In this document: positions 1-7,062 of the stretch, piece by piece
Numbering within the stretch: position 1 is the stretch's first letter
Layout of the letters: each line of letters begins with the position of its first letter
From: an uncultured Bacteroidota bacterium
GTDB lineage: Bacteria > Bacteroidota > Bacteroidia > Bacteroidales > F082
Direction: 5' to 3'
DNA length: 22,599 nt
Assembly: GCA_900542475.1 (NCBI GenBank)
Contig: UQNO01000031.1
Span: 1-22,599, forward strand
Program-made: the position numbers and the translations under genes
The notes under the pieces: model-generated
What the model was told of the DNA's origin: nothing
Database searches by the model: none
Seen by the model: only the letters and a program-made list of their open reading frames with translations

Positions 1-11
1 GGCGTTGATAG

Positions 12-113
12 TCAGAGAGTTGCCCCCCCCCGTGTGCATATAGCGGGGGCGTCAGACGCTGTTCGGAGCGTCTTTACAGGCGGGGAGTCGTATTTCTGTG
101 GCTTCCTTTTCAT
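12..113 (-). CDS. Possible small ORF, 33 codons, with poly-G tract
   Basis: A short leftward ORF starts at ATG 113-111 and ends at a TGA at 14-12. The predicted peptide begins MKRKPQKYDSPPVKTLRT and later contains AICTRGG. The layout (lysine-rich start, a Y-x-x-P-x-V core, then an Ile-Cys near the end) resembles, from memory and unverified, small Bacteroidales peptides of unknown role. A TAttTTTG promoter-like box at 126-133 lies just upstream and would give a leader of only about six bases. A run of nine G (nine C on the plus strand, 23-31) sits in the last third. With one more or one fewer G the frame stays open past the left edge of the window, so the true C-terminus is uncertain. It may also be non-coding. 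Function unknown. Confidence 0.3.
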   Translation of the reverse strand: MKRKPQKYDSPPVKTLRTASDAPAICTRGGATL

Positions 114-125
114 ATTTTCAGGGCG

Positions 126-133
126 CAAAAATA
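126..133 (-). promoter_or_regulatory. Leftward -7 box (TATTTTTG)
   Basis: Read on the minus strand this is TATTTTTG, an exact fit to the Bacteroidetes -7 consensus TAnnTTTG. The matching -33 position 21 bases upstream reads TTTC, an imperfect TTTG. Transcription would start near base 119, just ahead of the possible small ORF at 113. It lies downstream of the cdd stop codon, so it would serve whatever lies at or beyond the left edge. Confidence 0.45.
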
Positions 134-171
134 CACAGAAAATCAATACGATAAGAAAAAAAATTATTTTT

Positions 172-675
172 TCACACCACATCGGTGTATTTCGCCAGCA
201 AATCCTCGGCGAATGTCAGCGGCATCAGGTCTTCCATCTTTTCGGATATGATGACAGGGCCTTCCTCGCCCTGCATGATGACACGCAGTTTGTTGTTATG
301 ACGGCTTTCCGCCTCCACCATTGCCTGGCGGCAGCTGCCACATGGGGGGACGGGCTGTGTAATCCTATTGTCGGAGCCTATTGCAGATATTGCCAATGAC
401 GTTATTGGTTGGTCTGGATAATTAGCCTGTGCGCTGAATAGCGCCACCCGCTCGGCGCACAGTCCCACCGGATAGACGGCGTTTTCCTGGTTGTTTCCGA
501 CGACAATAGTGCCGTTGGCGAGCCGCAAAGCAGCGCCCACCTTGAACTTTGAATATGGCGCGTAAGCGTTTTTCGCCGCCTCCTTGGCTTTCAACAGAAG
601 CTCGCGGTCGTCGCCGCTCAACTCGTCAACCGACTTGAACTCGAGAAAAGAGAGGGTAATCTTATGTTTCTTCAT
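172..675 (-). CDS. cdd: Cytidine deaminase
   Basis: Zinc-dependent cytoplasmic enzyme that deaminates cytidine and deoxycytidine to uridine and deoxyuridine in pyrimidine salvage. The 167-residue product carries the CDA signature: substrate-binding N61-N62-Q63-E64-N65, then CAERVAL with zinc ligand Cys73 and catalytic Glu75, then PCGSCRQ with zinc ligands Cys112 and Cys115. Three Cys ligands and this length fit the small homotetrameric class rather than the dimeric enterobacterial form. The N-terminus is about 25 residues longer than the minimal enzymes, which is not unusual. It is the last gene of the leftward operon, starting five bases after the ctpA stop codon, so it is probably co-transcribed. 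The link to the protease upstream is positional only. Confidence 0.93.
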   Translation of the reverse strand: MKKHKITLSFLEFKSVDELSGDDRELLLKAKEAAKNAYAPYSKFKVGAALRLANGTIVVGNNQENAVYPVGLCAERVALFSAQANYPDQPITSLAISAIGSDNRITQPVPPCGSCRQAMVEAESRHNNKLRVIMQGEEGPVIISEKMEDLMPLTFAEDLLAKYTDVV

Positions 676-680
676 GTCTG

Positions 681-2336
681 CTATTTTACTCCTTTCAGAA
701 TGTCGTTGTATTTCTCTTGATTTAAAATCACCTCGAAAGCCTTTTCCAGTTCGGGGTCATTATCCAAAGCCGCGATGATTCTTCCTTTCTGGTAATAGTA
801 ACGGCTCGCAATCTCCGCTTTGAGCATCTCCTCAATTTCCGTTCTGTTATCGACGAGGTCTTTGGTCTTTTCCTCCTCTATCTTCTCGACCACTTGATTA
901 AGAATGGGTTGTATCTCATCAAGATAACCTTCGATTTTGGCTATTTTCTCAAGTTCCTTAATCTCATTTTCGCTTTGCGATGTAAAGGTAAAGCCTTCAT
1001 TTTTAACAAATTGCATGAAATCCTCATATATCGCGTCGGTAATCTTAAAATCCTCCGGCGATTTTATCGACTTATGCTCTCTGTAGAACTTGTTGGCATA
1101 TTTGAAGAACAGGTTTTTCGCGTAAAGATGCAAAGTTATCGTCGAGGCTATCGTCGGCTCTATTTTCACATCGGGCTGAATACCGTGTCCTTCGTAAACT
1201 ACGCGACCGGCAGCGGTATGGAACGCCTTGCCCAAAGTGTCGGGTTTTGCCACTGTGTCGGCAGCATTGTTTTTATATTTTTTTGAATAATCTATTTCTT
1301 GAATGCAGCGGTTGCTCGGCAGATAATAATGTGCCACTGTCACTTTGATTTGTGTGTTGTAAGTCATCGGGAAGATGTTTTGCACAAGGCCTTTGCCGAA
1401 GGTACGCTGTCCGATGACGACACCTCTGTCGAGGTCCTGGATTGAGCCGGAGACAATCTCCGAGGCCGACGCGCTGCCTTCGTTGACGAGTATCACAAGC
1501 GGAATGTCGAGGTCGAGGGGCTCGTGCTTGGTGTAGTGGTTGTAGTTATGCTCCGCCACCTTGCCTTTCTGGTACACAACGAGTTTATTCTTCGGCACGA
1601 AAAAGTTCACAATATCGACAGCCTCGTTCAACAAGCCTCCGCCATTACCCCTGAGGTCGAGGATAAAACCTTTGAGCTCGTGTTTTTTCTTCATATCAAC
1701 GACGACATCTTTTAACTCCTTGGCACAGTCTTTGGTAAACTGCGACAGAATGGCGTAACCGATGCCGTTGTCAAACACTGTATGATAGGGTATATTGTCG
1801 ATTTTTATCTTCTCGCGTTTCAGTTCTCTCACGTATGGCTCTTTATCACCCGGACGTTGCATCTTGAGTTTCACGGTGGTGCCCGGAGTGCCTTTCAGCA
1901 GCTCGCTTATCTCGGAGGTGTTCTTGCCACTCACATCTACTCCGTTGATTTCCAAGAAGACATCGCCTGGAATCAAGCCTGCCTTGGCGGCGGGGAAGCC
2001 CTCGTACGGCTCCGAAATCTGTGTCTTGCCATCAAAATGCTGAATCAAGGAGCCGATGCCGCCGTATTCGCCGGTGGTCATGAGCTTCACATCTTCGATT
2101 TGCGACTCGCTAATGAACACTGTATAAGGGTCGAGACCCTCCAACATGGCGTTGATGGCGTTCTCGTTAAGCTTCGCGGGGTCGATTTCATCAACATAAT
2201 ACATATTGAGTTGCCTCAACACATTATTATATATATCAAGACTTTTGGCAATCTCGAAATTGTTTTTCTTGGTCTGGCCGAATGCTGTTGTTACGGACAG
2301 GATTAACAAGATGAGGAGTAATTTTATATTTTTCAT
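681..2336 (-). CDS. S41 family C-terminal processing protease (CtpA type)
   Basis: A 551-residue exported serine protease of the tail-specific/CtpA family, expected to trim or degrade periplasmic proteins. A signal peptide (MKNIKLLLILLILSVTTAFG) is followed by an N-terminal helical region, a PDZ domain at about residues 90-165 (GGIGSLI, then GLIPGDVFLEINGVDV) and the S41 peptidase core (GFILDLRGNGGG at 223-234). The SASASE motif contains the likely nucleophile Ser290, and Lys315 in TFGKG lies 25 residues on, the spacing of the family's Ser-Lys dyad. The C-terminal 170 residues are charged and helical. I start at ATG 2336 because it gives a clean signal peptide. A GTG at 2378, overlapping the yidD stop as TAGTG, would add 14 residues. 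Part of the leftward operon. Which substrates it cuts cannot be read from the sequence. Confidence 0.9.
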   Translation of the reverse strand: MKNIKLLLILLILSVTTAFGQTKKNNFEIAKSLDIYNNVLRQLNMYYVDEIDPAKLNENAINAMLEGLDPYTVFISESQIEDVKLMTTGEYGGIGSLIQHFDGKTQISEPYEGFPAAKAGLIPGDVFLEINGVDVSGKNTSEISELLKGTPGTTVKLKMQRPGDKEPYVRELKREKIKIDNIPYHTVFDNGIGYAILSQFTKDCAKELKDVVVDMKKKHELKGFILDLRGNGGGLLNEAVDIVNFFVPKNKLVVYQKGKVAEHNYNHYTKHEPLDLDIPLVILVNEGSASASEIVSGSIQDLDRGVVIGQRTFGKGLVQNIFPMTYNTQIKVTVAHYYLPSNRCIQEIDYSKKYKNNAADTVAKPDTLGKAFHTAAGRVVYEGHGIQPDVKIEPTIASTITLHLYAKNLFFKYANKFYREHKSIKSPEDFKITDAIYEDFMQFVKNEGFTFTSQSENEIKELEKIAKIEGYLDEIQPILNQVVEKIEEEKTKDLVDNRTEIEEMLKAEIASRYYYQKGRIIAALDNDPELEKAFEVILNQEKYNDILKGVK

Positions 2337-2377
2337 ATTTTCTTTTGTTGTCGAGACGCGGTGTCTCAAGTCTTTCA

Positions 2378-2611
2378 CTATGGTACAGGGTCATATCCCG
2401 AGCCGCCCCATGGGTTGCACGAGACCACTCGTTTTATTGTCAGCCAGCCGCCCTTGATGGCGCCGTATTTTCTTATCGCCTCGATGCCGTAGTTGGAGCA
2501 TGTCGGGGTGTAGCGGCAGTTACGCCCGATGAGAGGAGACAGCGTGTACTGATAGATTTTTATCAGCAGTATCAGGAAATTCGCCGGCAGCTTTATAATG
2601 AATCTCAACAT
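2378..2611 (-). CDS. yidD: Membrane protein insertion efficiency factor YidD
   Basis: A 77-residue protein of the YidD (formerly UPF0161) family, an amphipathic membrane-associated protein reported to assist YidC-dependent membrane insertion. The hallmark core is present: LSPLIGRNCRYTPTCSNY at 24-41 with Cys32 and Cys38, an AIRKYGAIKGGWL helix, and the terminal CNPWGGSGYDPVP with Cys65. The N-terminal 20 residues form the hydrophobic amphipathic helix. The start overlaps the end of rnpA by seven bases, so translation is likely coupled. The rnpA-yidD order is widely conserved in bacteria, which supports both calls. Confidence 0.95.
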   Translation of the reverse strand: MLRFIIKLPANFLILLIKIYQYTLSPLIGRNCRYTPTCSNYGIEAIRKYGAIKGGWLTIKRVVSCNPWGGSGYDPVP

Positions 2612-2997
2612 AATTGTTCTCTCAAACGTTCAACGACCTTTTTCATTTTTCTTTCAATCTCTTCATACTTCAAGATTACTGTGGCACTATATACCAACGC
2701 CACATCGAGCGTTTTGTTGTTCGAGCGGCATAATTTCATCAGTTCGGTTTTGTTTTTGCGCCAGCTTTCGCGGACAAGACGTTTCACGCGGTTGCGTTTC
2801 ACGGCGTGATGGAATCTTTTTTTTGAGACGGACACCAGCATCCGCGGCAGTGCATCTTGTTGATTTTCAGAATCATACAAATGAACCACCACACGAAAAG
2901 GATACAACGAGAATCCTTTTCCTTCTTTAAAGAGAGACTGTACAGCTTTTTTCAGATAAATACGCTGCGATTTCGGTAGCCCTTCCTTAAGTTCCAA
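2605..2997 (-). CDS. rnpA: Ribonuclease P protein component
   Basis: Protein subunit of RNase P, which removes 5' leaders from precursor tRNAs together with the RnpB RNA (not in this window). The 130-residue basic protein carries the family signature KRNRVKRLVRES at 67-78 (the RNR motif), preceded by a beta-strand region ending RMLVSVSKKRF. The start is TTG at 2997-2995. The codon directly before it is the in-frame TAA stop of hemD, and the next Met is residue 53, inside the conserved fold, so the TTG start is nearly forced by the sequence. It overlaps yidD at its 3' end by seven bases. It belongs to the leftward operon with hemD upstream and yidD downstream. Confidence 0.95.
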   Translation of the reverse strand: MELKEGLPKSQRIYLKKAVQSLFKEGKGFSLYPFRVVVHLYDSENQQDALPRMLVSVSKKRFHHAVKRNRVKRLVRESWRKNKTELMKLCRSNNKTLDVALVYSATVILKYEEIERKMKKVVERLREQLC

Positions 2998-3762
2998 TTA
3001 TCTTTTCTTTGCTTTTTTTGCTTCGATGTTAAGATACTCTTCGATGGCCATCGTGATAGACGGCGCTGTTTTCGTGGGCGCGCTGAAGCTGAGGTTGAAT
3101 CCCGCGTCGGTGACGGCTTTGGCTGTTGACGAGCCGAGGGCCCCTATCGCCACTTCGCCTTGAACGAAATCCGGGAAGTTGATTTTAAGCGAGTCGATAC
3201 CGGCGGGGCTGAAGAACACCAGCATGTCGTATTTTGATATGTCGAAATCTTGCAAAACCGACGGCACTGTGCGGAACAGCAGCGATTTCTTGAAGTTGAG
3301 GCCTGCATCTGTCATCATGGCGACGTAATCCTCGTTGGTCACGATATTAGACGTGGGCAGGAAATACATCTCCTCGCGATGTTTTTTCATTATCTCGACA
3401 AGGTCGGCAAACGACTGGTTTCCGAAGAATATCTTACGTTTGCGGAACTGTATATAATGCTGGAGATACAAGGCTGTAGATTCGTTGACACAGAAATATT
3501 TGAGGTCATCAGGCACGGTGTAGCGCATTTCCTTGGCGATACGGAAAAAATGGTCAACGGCGTTACGACTTGAGAGAATGATGGCGGTGTAATCCGGGAG
3601 CTTCACGTGATCCTGTCTTAACTCCGACGCCTCGACACCCTCTATCTTGATGAATTTCTCAAAATCAATCTTGACGTTATATTTCTTGATGATACTTTCA
3701 AAGTGGGTTTTGGAAATATCAACTGGTTTTGGCTGTGAAACGAGAATGTTTTTAATCTTCAT
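2998..3762 (-). CDS. hemD: Uroporphyrinogen-III synthase
   Basis: A 254-residue cytoplasmic protein matching Bacteroidetes-type HemD, which cyclises hydroxymethylbilane to uroporphyrinogen III with inversion of ring D. The family is poorly conserved in sequence. What can be seen are the two-lobed features: an N-terminal ILVSQPKP strand, YTAIILSSRNAVDHFF at about 58-73, then SKYDMLVFFSPAGIDSL in the second half and VAIGALGSSTAKAV near 207-220 (the typical aiG..Ta.a motif). No other haem gene is in the window. It follows the DUF4271 gene by 26 bases, and its TAA stop is followed at once by the TTG start of rnpA in the same frame. Identification rests on these motifs and on gene order. Confidence 0.85.
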   Translation of the reverse strand: MKIKNILVSQPKPVDISKTHFESIIKKYNVKIDFEKFIKIEGVEASELRQDHVKLPDYTAIILSSRNAVDHFFRIAKEMRYTVPDDLKYFCVNESTALYLQHYIQFRKRKIFFGNQSFADLVEIMKKHREEMYFLPTSNIVTNEDYVAMMTDAGLNFKKSLLFRTVPSVLQDFDISKYDMLVFFSPAGIDSLKINFPDFVQGEVAIGALGSSTAKAVTDAGFNLSFSAPTKTAPSITMAIEEYLNIEAKKAKKR

Positions 3763-3788
3763 TTTTCAAAAACACAAATTATATAAAT

Positions 3789-4517
3789 CTATAACACACA
3801 ATCAGTTGCGACCAATCTACAAACCATAACGATGGCTATTGAAACAAGTGCAATTTCGAGTGTGCAAAAATACAAAAAAATATTCAATAAATTCATCTTT
3901 GACAAAATTCGGAATTCAAAAAAAGTCTTGACAATCCGAATTGCCATGATTATCAGTATCATAGCGATTATTATTATCAGAATAAATTTTGTCGGATAGA
4001 AAATCATGACAGGTTCGAGCACTATCATCACGATGTTGAGAATCGCCATAGTGGAAATGCGCGTGACTTCTTGATGTGTAGTGGCATTGACGACACCGAA
4101 GAGCCAGCCGTAGAGCGACACCAGGAGGTAGCGGATTATGCAGAGGGCGGCGATGAAGGCGCAGATGTCGAGATAGAAGCCGACATTGTTGTAAAGTATG
4201 GTGTTTCCTGAATAAACGACAACTATTTTCTGCACTACGAGGGCGAGAGCCGCGACGTATGCCACGAAAATCGCGAAGCCGTTAAAGCTCATCACGGGAT
4301 TCCATTCGCGCGTCATTCTATCGTTGTCGTGCGACTGTGTCAGCACCGAGAACATCATGCGCAGGCGCGCGTTGCAGAGTTGTTTGTTGAGTATCATGAG
4401 CAGCATCGCCATGAAAACCACGATGAAATTCCAGGAAGGAGAGACAGGTTCCACCATACGAAGGCTTGGTTCGAGCGTCGAGGCGACGTTTTCTGTAATT
4501 AGTTGATAATCAGGCAT
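3789..4517 (-). CDS. DUF4271 family integral membrane protein
   Basis: A 242-residue polytopic membrane protein of unknown function, matching the Bacteroidetes DUF4271 family in size, layout and position ahead of hemD. Six hydrophobic segments can be seen, at roughly residues 29-44, 80-102, 115-140, 155-174, 178-197 and 210-235, with a charged loop (QSHDNDRMTREW) at 61-72 between the first two. The final segment holds NIFLYFCTLEIA, the most family-like stretch. It is the first gene of the leftward operon. ATG 4517 is preceded directly by GAGGAG, and a TAttTTTG box lies about 35 bases upstream. Role unknown. Its company (haem synthesis, RNase P, YidD) is a conserved gene order and not evidence of shared function. 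Confidence 0.75.
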   Translation of the reverse strand: MPDYQLITENVASTLEPSLRMVEPVSPSWNFIVVFMAMLLMILNKQLCNARLRMMFSVLTQSHDNDRMTREWNPVMSFNGFAIFVAYVAALALVVQKIVVVYSGNTILYNNVGFYLDICAFIAALCIIRYLLVSLYGWLFGVVNATTHQEVTRISTMAILNIVMIVLEPVMIFYPTKFILIIIIAMILIIMAIRIVKTFFEFRILSKMNLLNIFLYFCTLEIALVSIAIVMVCRLVATDCVL

Positions 4518-4551
4518 CTCCTCTATTGAATTTCTTTAAATTTTTATTCTG

Positions 4552-4584
4552 CAAAAATATGGAAAAAATTTGTATTTTAACAAG
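4552..4584 (-). promoter_or_regulatory. Leftward promoter of the DUF4271-hemD-rnpA operon
   Basis: On the minus strand, TATTTTTG (4559-4552) fits the Bacteroidetes -7 box exactly. A CTTG at 4584-4581, with 21 bases between, can serve as an imperfect -33 TTTG. Transcription would start near 4545, leaving a leader of about 28 bases before ATG 4517. It overlaps the rightward pta promoter. Confidence 0.6.
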
Positions 4585-4600
4585 AAGATTTGTATTTTTG
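4569..4600 (+). promoter_or_regulatory. Rightward promoter of pta
   Basis: TTTG at 4569-4572, a 20-base spacer and TATTTTTG at 4593-4600 form a full match to the Bacteroidetes housekeeping promoter consensus (TTTG, 19-21 bases, TAnnTTTG). The expected transcription start near 4606 leaves about 40 bases before ATG 4646. Confidence 0.75.
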
Positions 4601-4645
4601 CAAAATTATTTTCGGGTAATCTTTAAATCTATAAATAATTGAGTA

Positions 4646-5656
4646 ATGGGACTTATTGAAGAAATTATCGCTAATGCGCGGGCCGACAAGCAGCGCATTG
4701 TGCTCCCTGAAGGAGATGAACCAAGAACATTACAGGCGGCCGACCGCGTCATTGCCGACGGCATCGCCGACGTCATTTTGATCGGACCAGCCCAGAAGAT
4801 CGCCGACAGGACGACCGAGTTTGGACTCAAAAACATCAGCAAGGCCCGTATTATCGACCCACAGACCAACCCCGAGCGGCAGAGATATGCAGATCTGCTT
4901 TTCGAGCTTCGCAAGAGCAAAGGCATGACGCCCGAGCAGGCATACGACCTCGCCGGCAACTTCATGTACCTCGGCATCTTGATGGTGAAAGCCGGCGAGG
5001 CCGACGGTCTCGTCAGTGGCGCGCGCAGCACCACAAGCGACATGCTCCGTCCGGCGTTGCAAATTATCAAGACTGTCCCCGGAGTCTCGTGTGTCTCCGG
5101 CGCTTTCATGATGTTCTTGCCGGAAGGAAGTCCTTACGGCAGCAACGGAAGGATGGTGTTCGCCGACTGTGCCGTGACACCTATACCGACAGCGGAGCAA
5201 CTTGCGGAGATAGCCATCTGCACTGCCGACACCGCCAAGACCATCGCCAAGATAGACCCGGTGACAGCTCTTTTGACTTTCTCGACCAAAGGCTCGGCGA
5301 AGCACGAAGTCGTTGACAAAGTCATAGAGGCGACGCGTATCGCCAAGGAACGCCGTCCGGACCTCGTCCTCGACGGCGAATTACAAGCCGATGCCGCCAT
5401 AGTGCCGTCGGTAGGTTCAAGAAAAGCGCCAAACAGCCCTGTAGCGGGCAAAGCGAACACACTGGTGTTCCCTTGTCTCGAAGTGGGCAACATCGCCTAT
5501 AAACTCGTGCAGCGTCTCGCCGGCGCAGAAGCAGTGGGGCCGATGCTACAAGGCCTGGCAAAGCCATGCAACGACCTCAGCCGAGGCTGCTCGATAGACG
5601 ACATCTACAAACTTGTGGCAATCACATGCAACCAAGCTATCGCACAGAAAAAATAA
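4646..5656 (+). CDS. pta: Phosphate acetyltransferase
   Basis: Cytoplasmic enzyme that interconverts acetyl-CoA plus phosphate and acetyl phosphate plus CoA. With AckA it makes ATP from acetyl-CoA with acetate excretion. At 336 residues it is the short, catalytic-domain-only form with no N-terminal regulatory DRTGG region. Visible family motifs include RIVLPEGDEPRTLQAA (17-32), ADGLVSGARSTTSDMLRPALQII (119-141), and the C-terminal NDLSRGCSIDDIY, where Ser312, Arg313 and Asp319 align by spacing with the active-site Ser309, Arg310 and Asp316 of the Methanosarcina enzyme. It starts about 40 bases after a strong promoter and lies 137 bases upstream of ackA. The gap holds a degenerate copy of an intergenic repeat. 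Confidence 0.95.
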   Translation: MGLIEEIIANARADKQRIVLPEGDEPRTLQAADRVIADGIADVILIGPAQKIADRTTEFGLKNISKARIIDPQTNPERQRYADLLFELRKSKGMTPEQAYDLAGNFMYLGILMVKAGEADGLVSGARSTTSDMLRPALQIIKTVPGVSCVSGAFMMFLPEGSPYGSNGRMVFADCAVTPIPTAEQLAEIAICTADTAKTIAKIDPVTALLTFSTKGSAKHEVVDKVIEATRIAKERRPDLVLDGELQADAAIVPSVGSRKAPNSPVAGKANTLVFPCLEVGNIAYKLVQRLAGAEAVGPMLQGLAKPCNDLSRGCSIDDIYKLVAITCNQAIAQKK

Positions 5657-5664
5657 CACCAACT

Positions 5665-5763
5665 CGTCATTCCGGGCGAGACAACGGCAGTCGGGAAACA
5701 CACCACAAGAAAACACAATCACAATATAGTGGATTTCTCCGCTTCGCCACGGCAGAAACGACG
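5665..5763 (+). repeat. Degenerate intergenic repeat, copy A
   Basis: The pta-ackA gap holds a 99-base element that starts CGTCATTCCGGGCGAG and ends with GATTTCTCCGCTTCGC followed by GAAACGACG. Its left end matches the reverse complement of the right end of the element at 21884-22028 (both GTCATTCCG, then CAACG or ACAACG, then GTCGGGAA). Its right end matches the reverse complement of that element's left end. It is therefore a shorter, more decayed copy in the opposite orientation. Whether it acts as RNA structure, a mobile-element remnant or neutral filler is unknown. Confidence 0.6.
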
Positions 5764-5793
5764 ACTTTGACAAATGATTAAAATTTTGGAAAT

Positions 5794-6996
5794 ATGAAAA
5801 TATTAGTATTAAATTGCGGTTCATCATCAATCAAGTATCAATTGATTGAGATGGACGAGAAGAGCCATTCAGTGTTGGCGAAGGGCCTTTTGGAGCGCAT
5901 CGGTCTCCAGATGGGCGAATTTACTCATAAATGGAATGGGCAGAAGCACTACGAGCAGCTTCCTATTTCGAACCACACAGCGGGCATCGAGATTGTGCTT
6001 CAGGCGCTCACAAACAAGGAGTACGGTGTCATCAGCGACCTGAAGGAAATCAAGGCGGTGGGACACCGTGTGGCTCACGGCGGCGAGAAGTTCACACATA
6101 GCGTCCGCATCGACGACGCTGTCGTCAACATGATCAAGGACCTCTGCGACCTCGCGCCGTTGCACAACCCGGGCGCTCTTCAAGGCATAGCCGCGATGCA
6201 AGAGGTGTTGCCCGGCATTCCGATGGCGGCGGTGTTCGACACCTCGTTCCACGCCACCATGCCGCCGGAGGCGTATCTCTATGCCATTCCTTACGAATAT
6301 TACGAAAAATATCGCGTCCGCCGCTACGGATTCCATGGCACCAGCCATAAATACGTCGCCGAGAAGGCCGCCGAATACGTCGGAAGAGACTGGAAAGACT
6401 CAAAGATAGTGACATGCCACCTCGGCAGCGGCGCTTCCATCGCGGCGGTGGAAAACGGCAAGTCTGTGGAGACATCGATGGGATTCACTCCTGTCGAGGG
6501 TCTCGTGATGGGCAGCCGCACCGGCGACCTCGACGTAGGCGCCTTCATGTATATCATGGACAAAGAAGGCTTGGACACCAAGGAGATGAACACTTTGGTG
6601 AACAAGAAATCAGGTCTCATCGGCATCACCGGCAACTCACAAGATATGCGCGACGTGTGCGCGGGGCGTGACAGCGGCGATGAACGTTGCACGTACGCCT
6701 TCGACATGTTCGCACACCGAGTGAAGAAATACATCGGGGCATACACGGCCATCATGAATGGCATGGACATCCTCGTGATGACAGGCGGCATTGGCGAAAA
6801 CGCATGGCTCATGCGCGAAGCCATACTCGAAAACATGGAGTTTTTAGGCGTCAAAATCGACAAGAAACTGAACGAGACCACCAAGGGCGACGCAGCCGTC
6901 ATCTCGACACCCGACTCAAAGGTGAAAGTGGTAATATATCCTACAGACGAGGAATATATGATTGCCAAAGACACCTTTGATTTAATAAAGTACTAA
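5794..6996 (+). CDS. ackA: Acetate kinase
   Basis: Cytoplasmic kinase that transfers the phosphoryl group of acetyl phosphate to ADP, giving acetate and ATP; reversible, and partner of Pta. Length is 400 residues, typical for the family. Both signature patterns are clear: MKILVLNCGSSSIKYQ at the N-terminus and RYGFHGTSHKYV at 177-188. Active-site residues line up one position later than in the Methanosarcina enzyme: Arg92, Asp149, His181 and Arg242, with a Glu in the C-terminal PTDEEYMIA. I saw no good promoter in the 137 bases after pta, so the two are probably one transcript. A 20-bp perfect palindrome begins four bases after the stop codon and may mark the 3' end of the mRNA. Confidence 0.97.
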   Translation: MKILVLNCGSSSIKYQLIEMDEKSHSVLAKGLLERIGLQMGEFTHKWNGQKHYEQLPISNHTAGIEIVLQALTNKEYGVISDLKEIKAVGHRVAHGGEKFTHSVRIDDAVVNMIKDLCDLAPLHNPGALQGIAAMQEVLPGIPMAAVFDTSFHATMPPEAYLYAIPYEYYEKYRVRRYGFHGTSHKYVAEKAAEYVGRDWKDSKIVTCHLGSGASIAAVENGKSVETSMGFTPVEGLVMGSRTGDLDVGAFMYIMDKEGLDTKEMNTLVNKKSGLIGITGNSQDMRDVCAGRDSGDERCTYAFDMFAHRVKKYIGAYTAIMNGMDILVMTGGIGENAWLMREAILENMEFLGVKIDKKLNETTKGDAAVISTPDSKVKVVIYPTDEEYMIAKDTFDLIKY

Positions 6997-7000
6997 ACCA

Positions 7001-7041
7001 TTCGTTTCCGGCTGTTGGCGTCGCCAACAGCCGGAAACGAA
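7001..7041. terminator. Perfect 20-bp inverted repeat after ackA, possible terminator
   Basis: Arms at 7001-7020 and 7022-7041 are exact reverse complements around a single central base, T7021. The left arm begins TTCGTTTCCGGC and ends GTTGGCG. As RNA it would form a very stable GC-rich stem with a small loop after opening a couple of central pairs. There is no U-tract on either strand, so it is not a classical intrinsic terminator. It may instead stop or stabilise the ackA 3' end, or be a protein-binding palindrome. Its place between ackA (stop 6996) and the next gene (start 7063) favours a transcript-end role. Confidence 0.55.
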
Positions 7042-7062
7042 ATTAAACAAACAACAATCATT

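Noticed and set aside
54..73. 7-bp hairpin AGACGCT/AGCGTCT as a terminator or ncRNA
   Set aside because: The loop is followed by only three T on the plus strand and no U-tract on the minus strand, and it falls inside the possible small ORF. No known RNA family was recognised.
140..171. A/T-rich stretch after cdd as an intrinsic terminator
   Set aside because: The only pairing is a weak A-run with a T-run, without any GC stem.
2337..2378. GTG start for the S41 protease at 2378, overlapping the yidD stop
   Set aside because: It would put 14 charged residues before an otherwise clean signal peptide. ATG 2336 gives the expected N-terminus, though the GTG cannot be fully excluded.
4606..6974. 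Long ORFs on the strand opposite pta and ackA (for example 167, 191 and 216 codons)
   Set aside because: They are antisense shadows of two well-identified genes, with low-complexity Arg/Ser-rich translations and no recognisable motifs.
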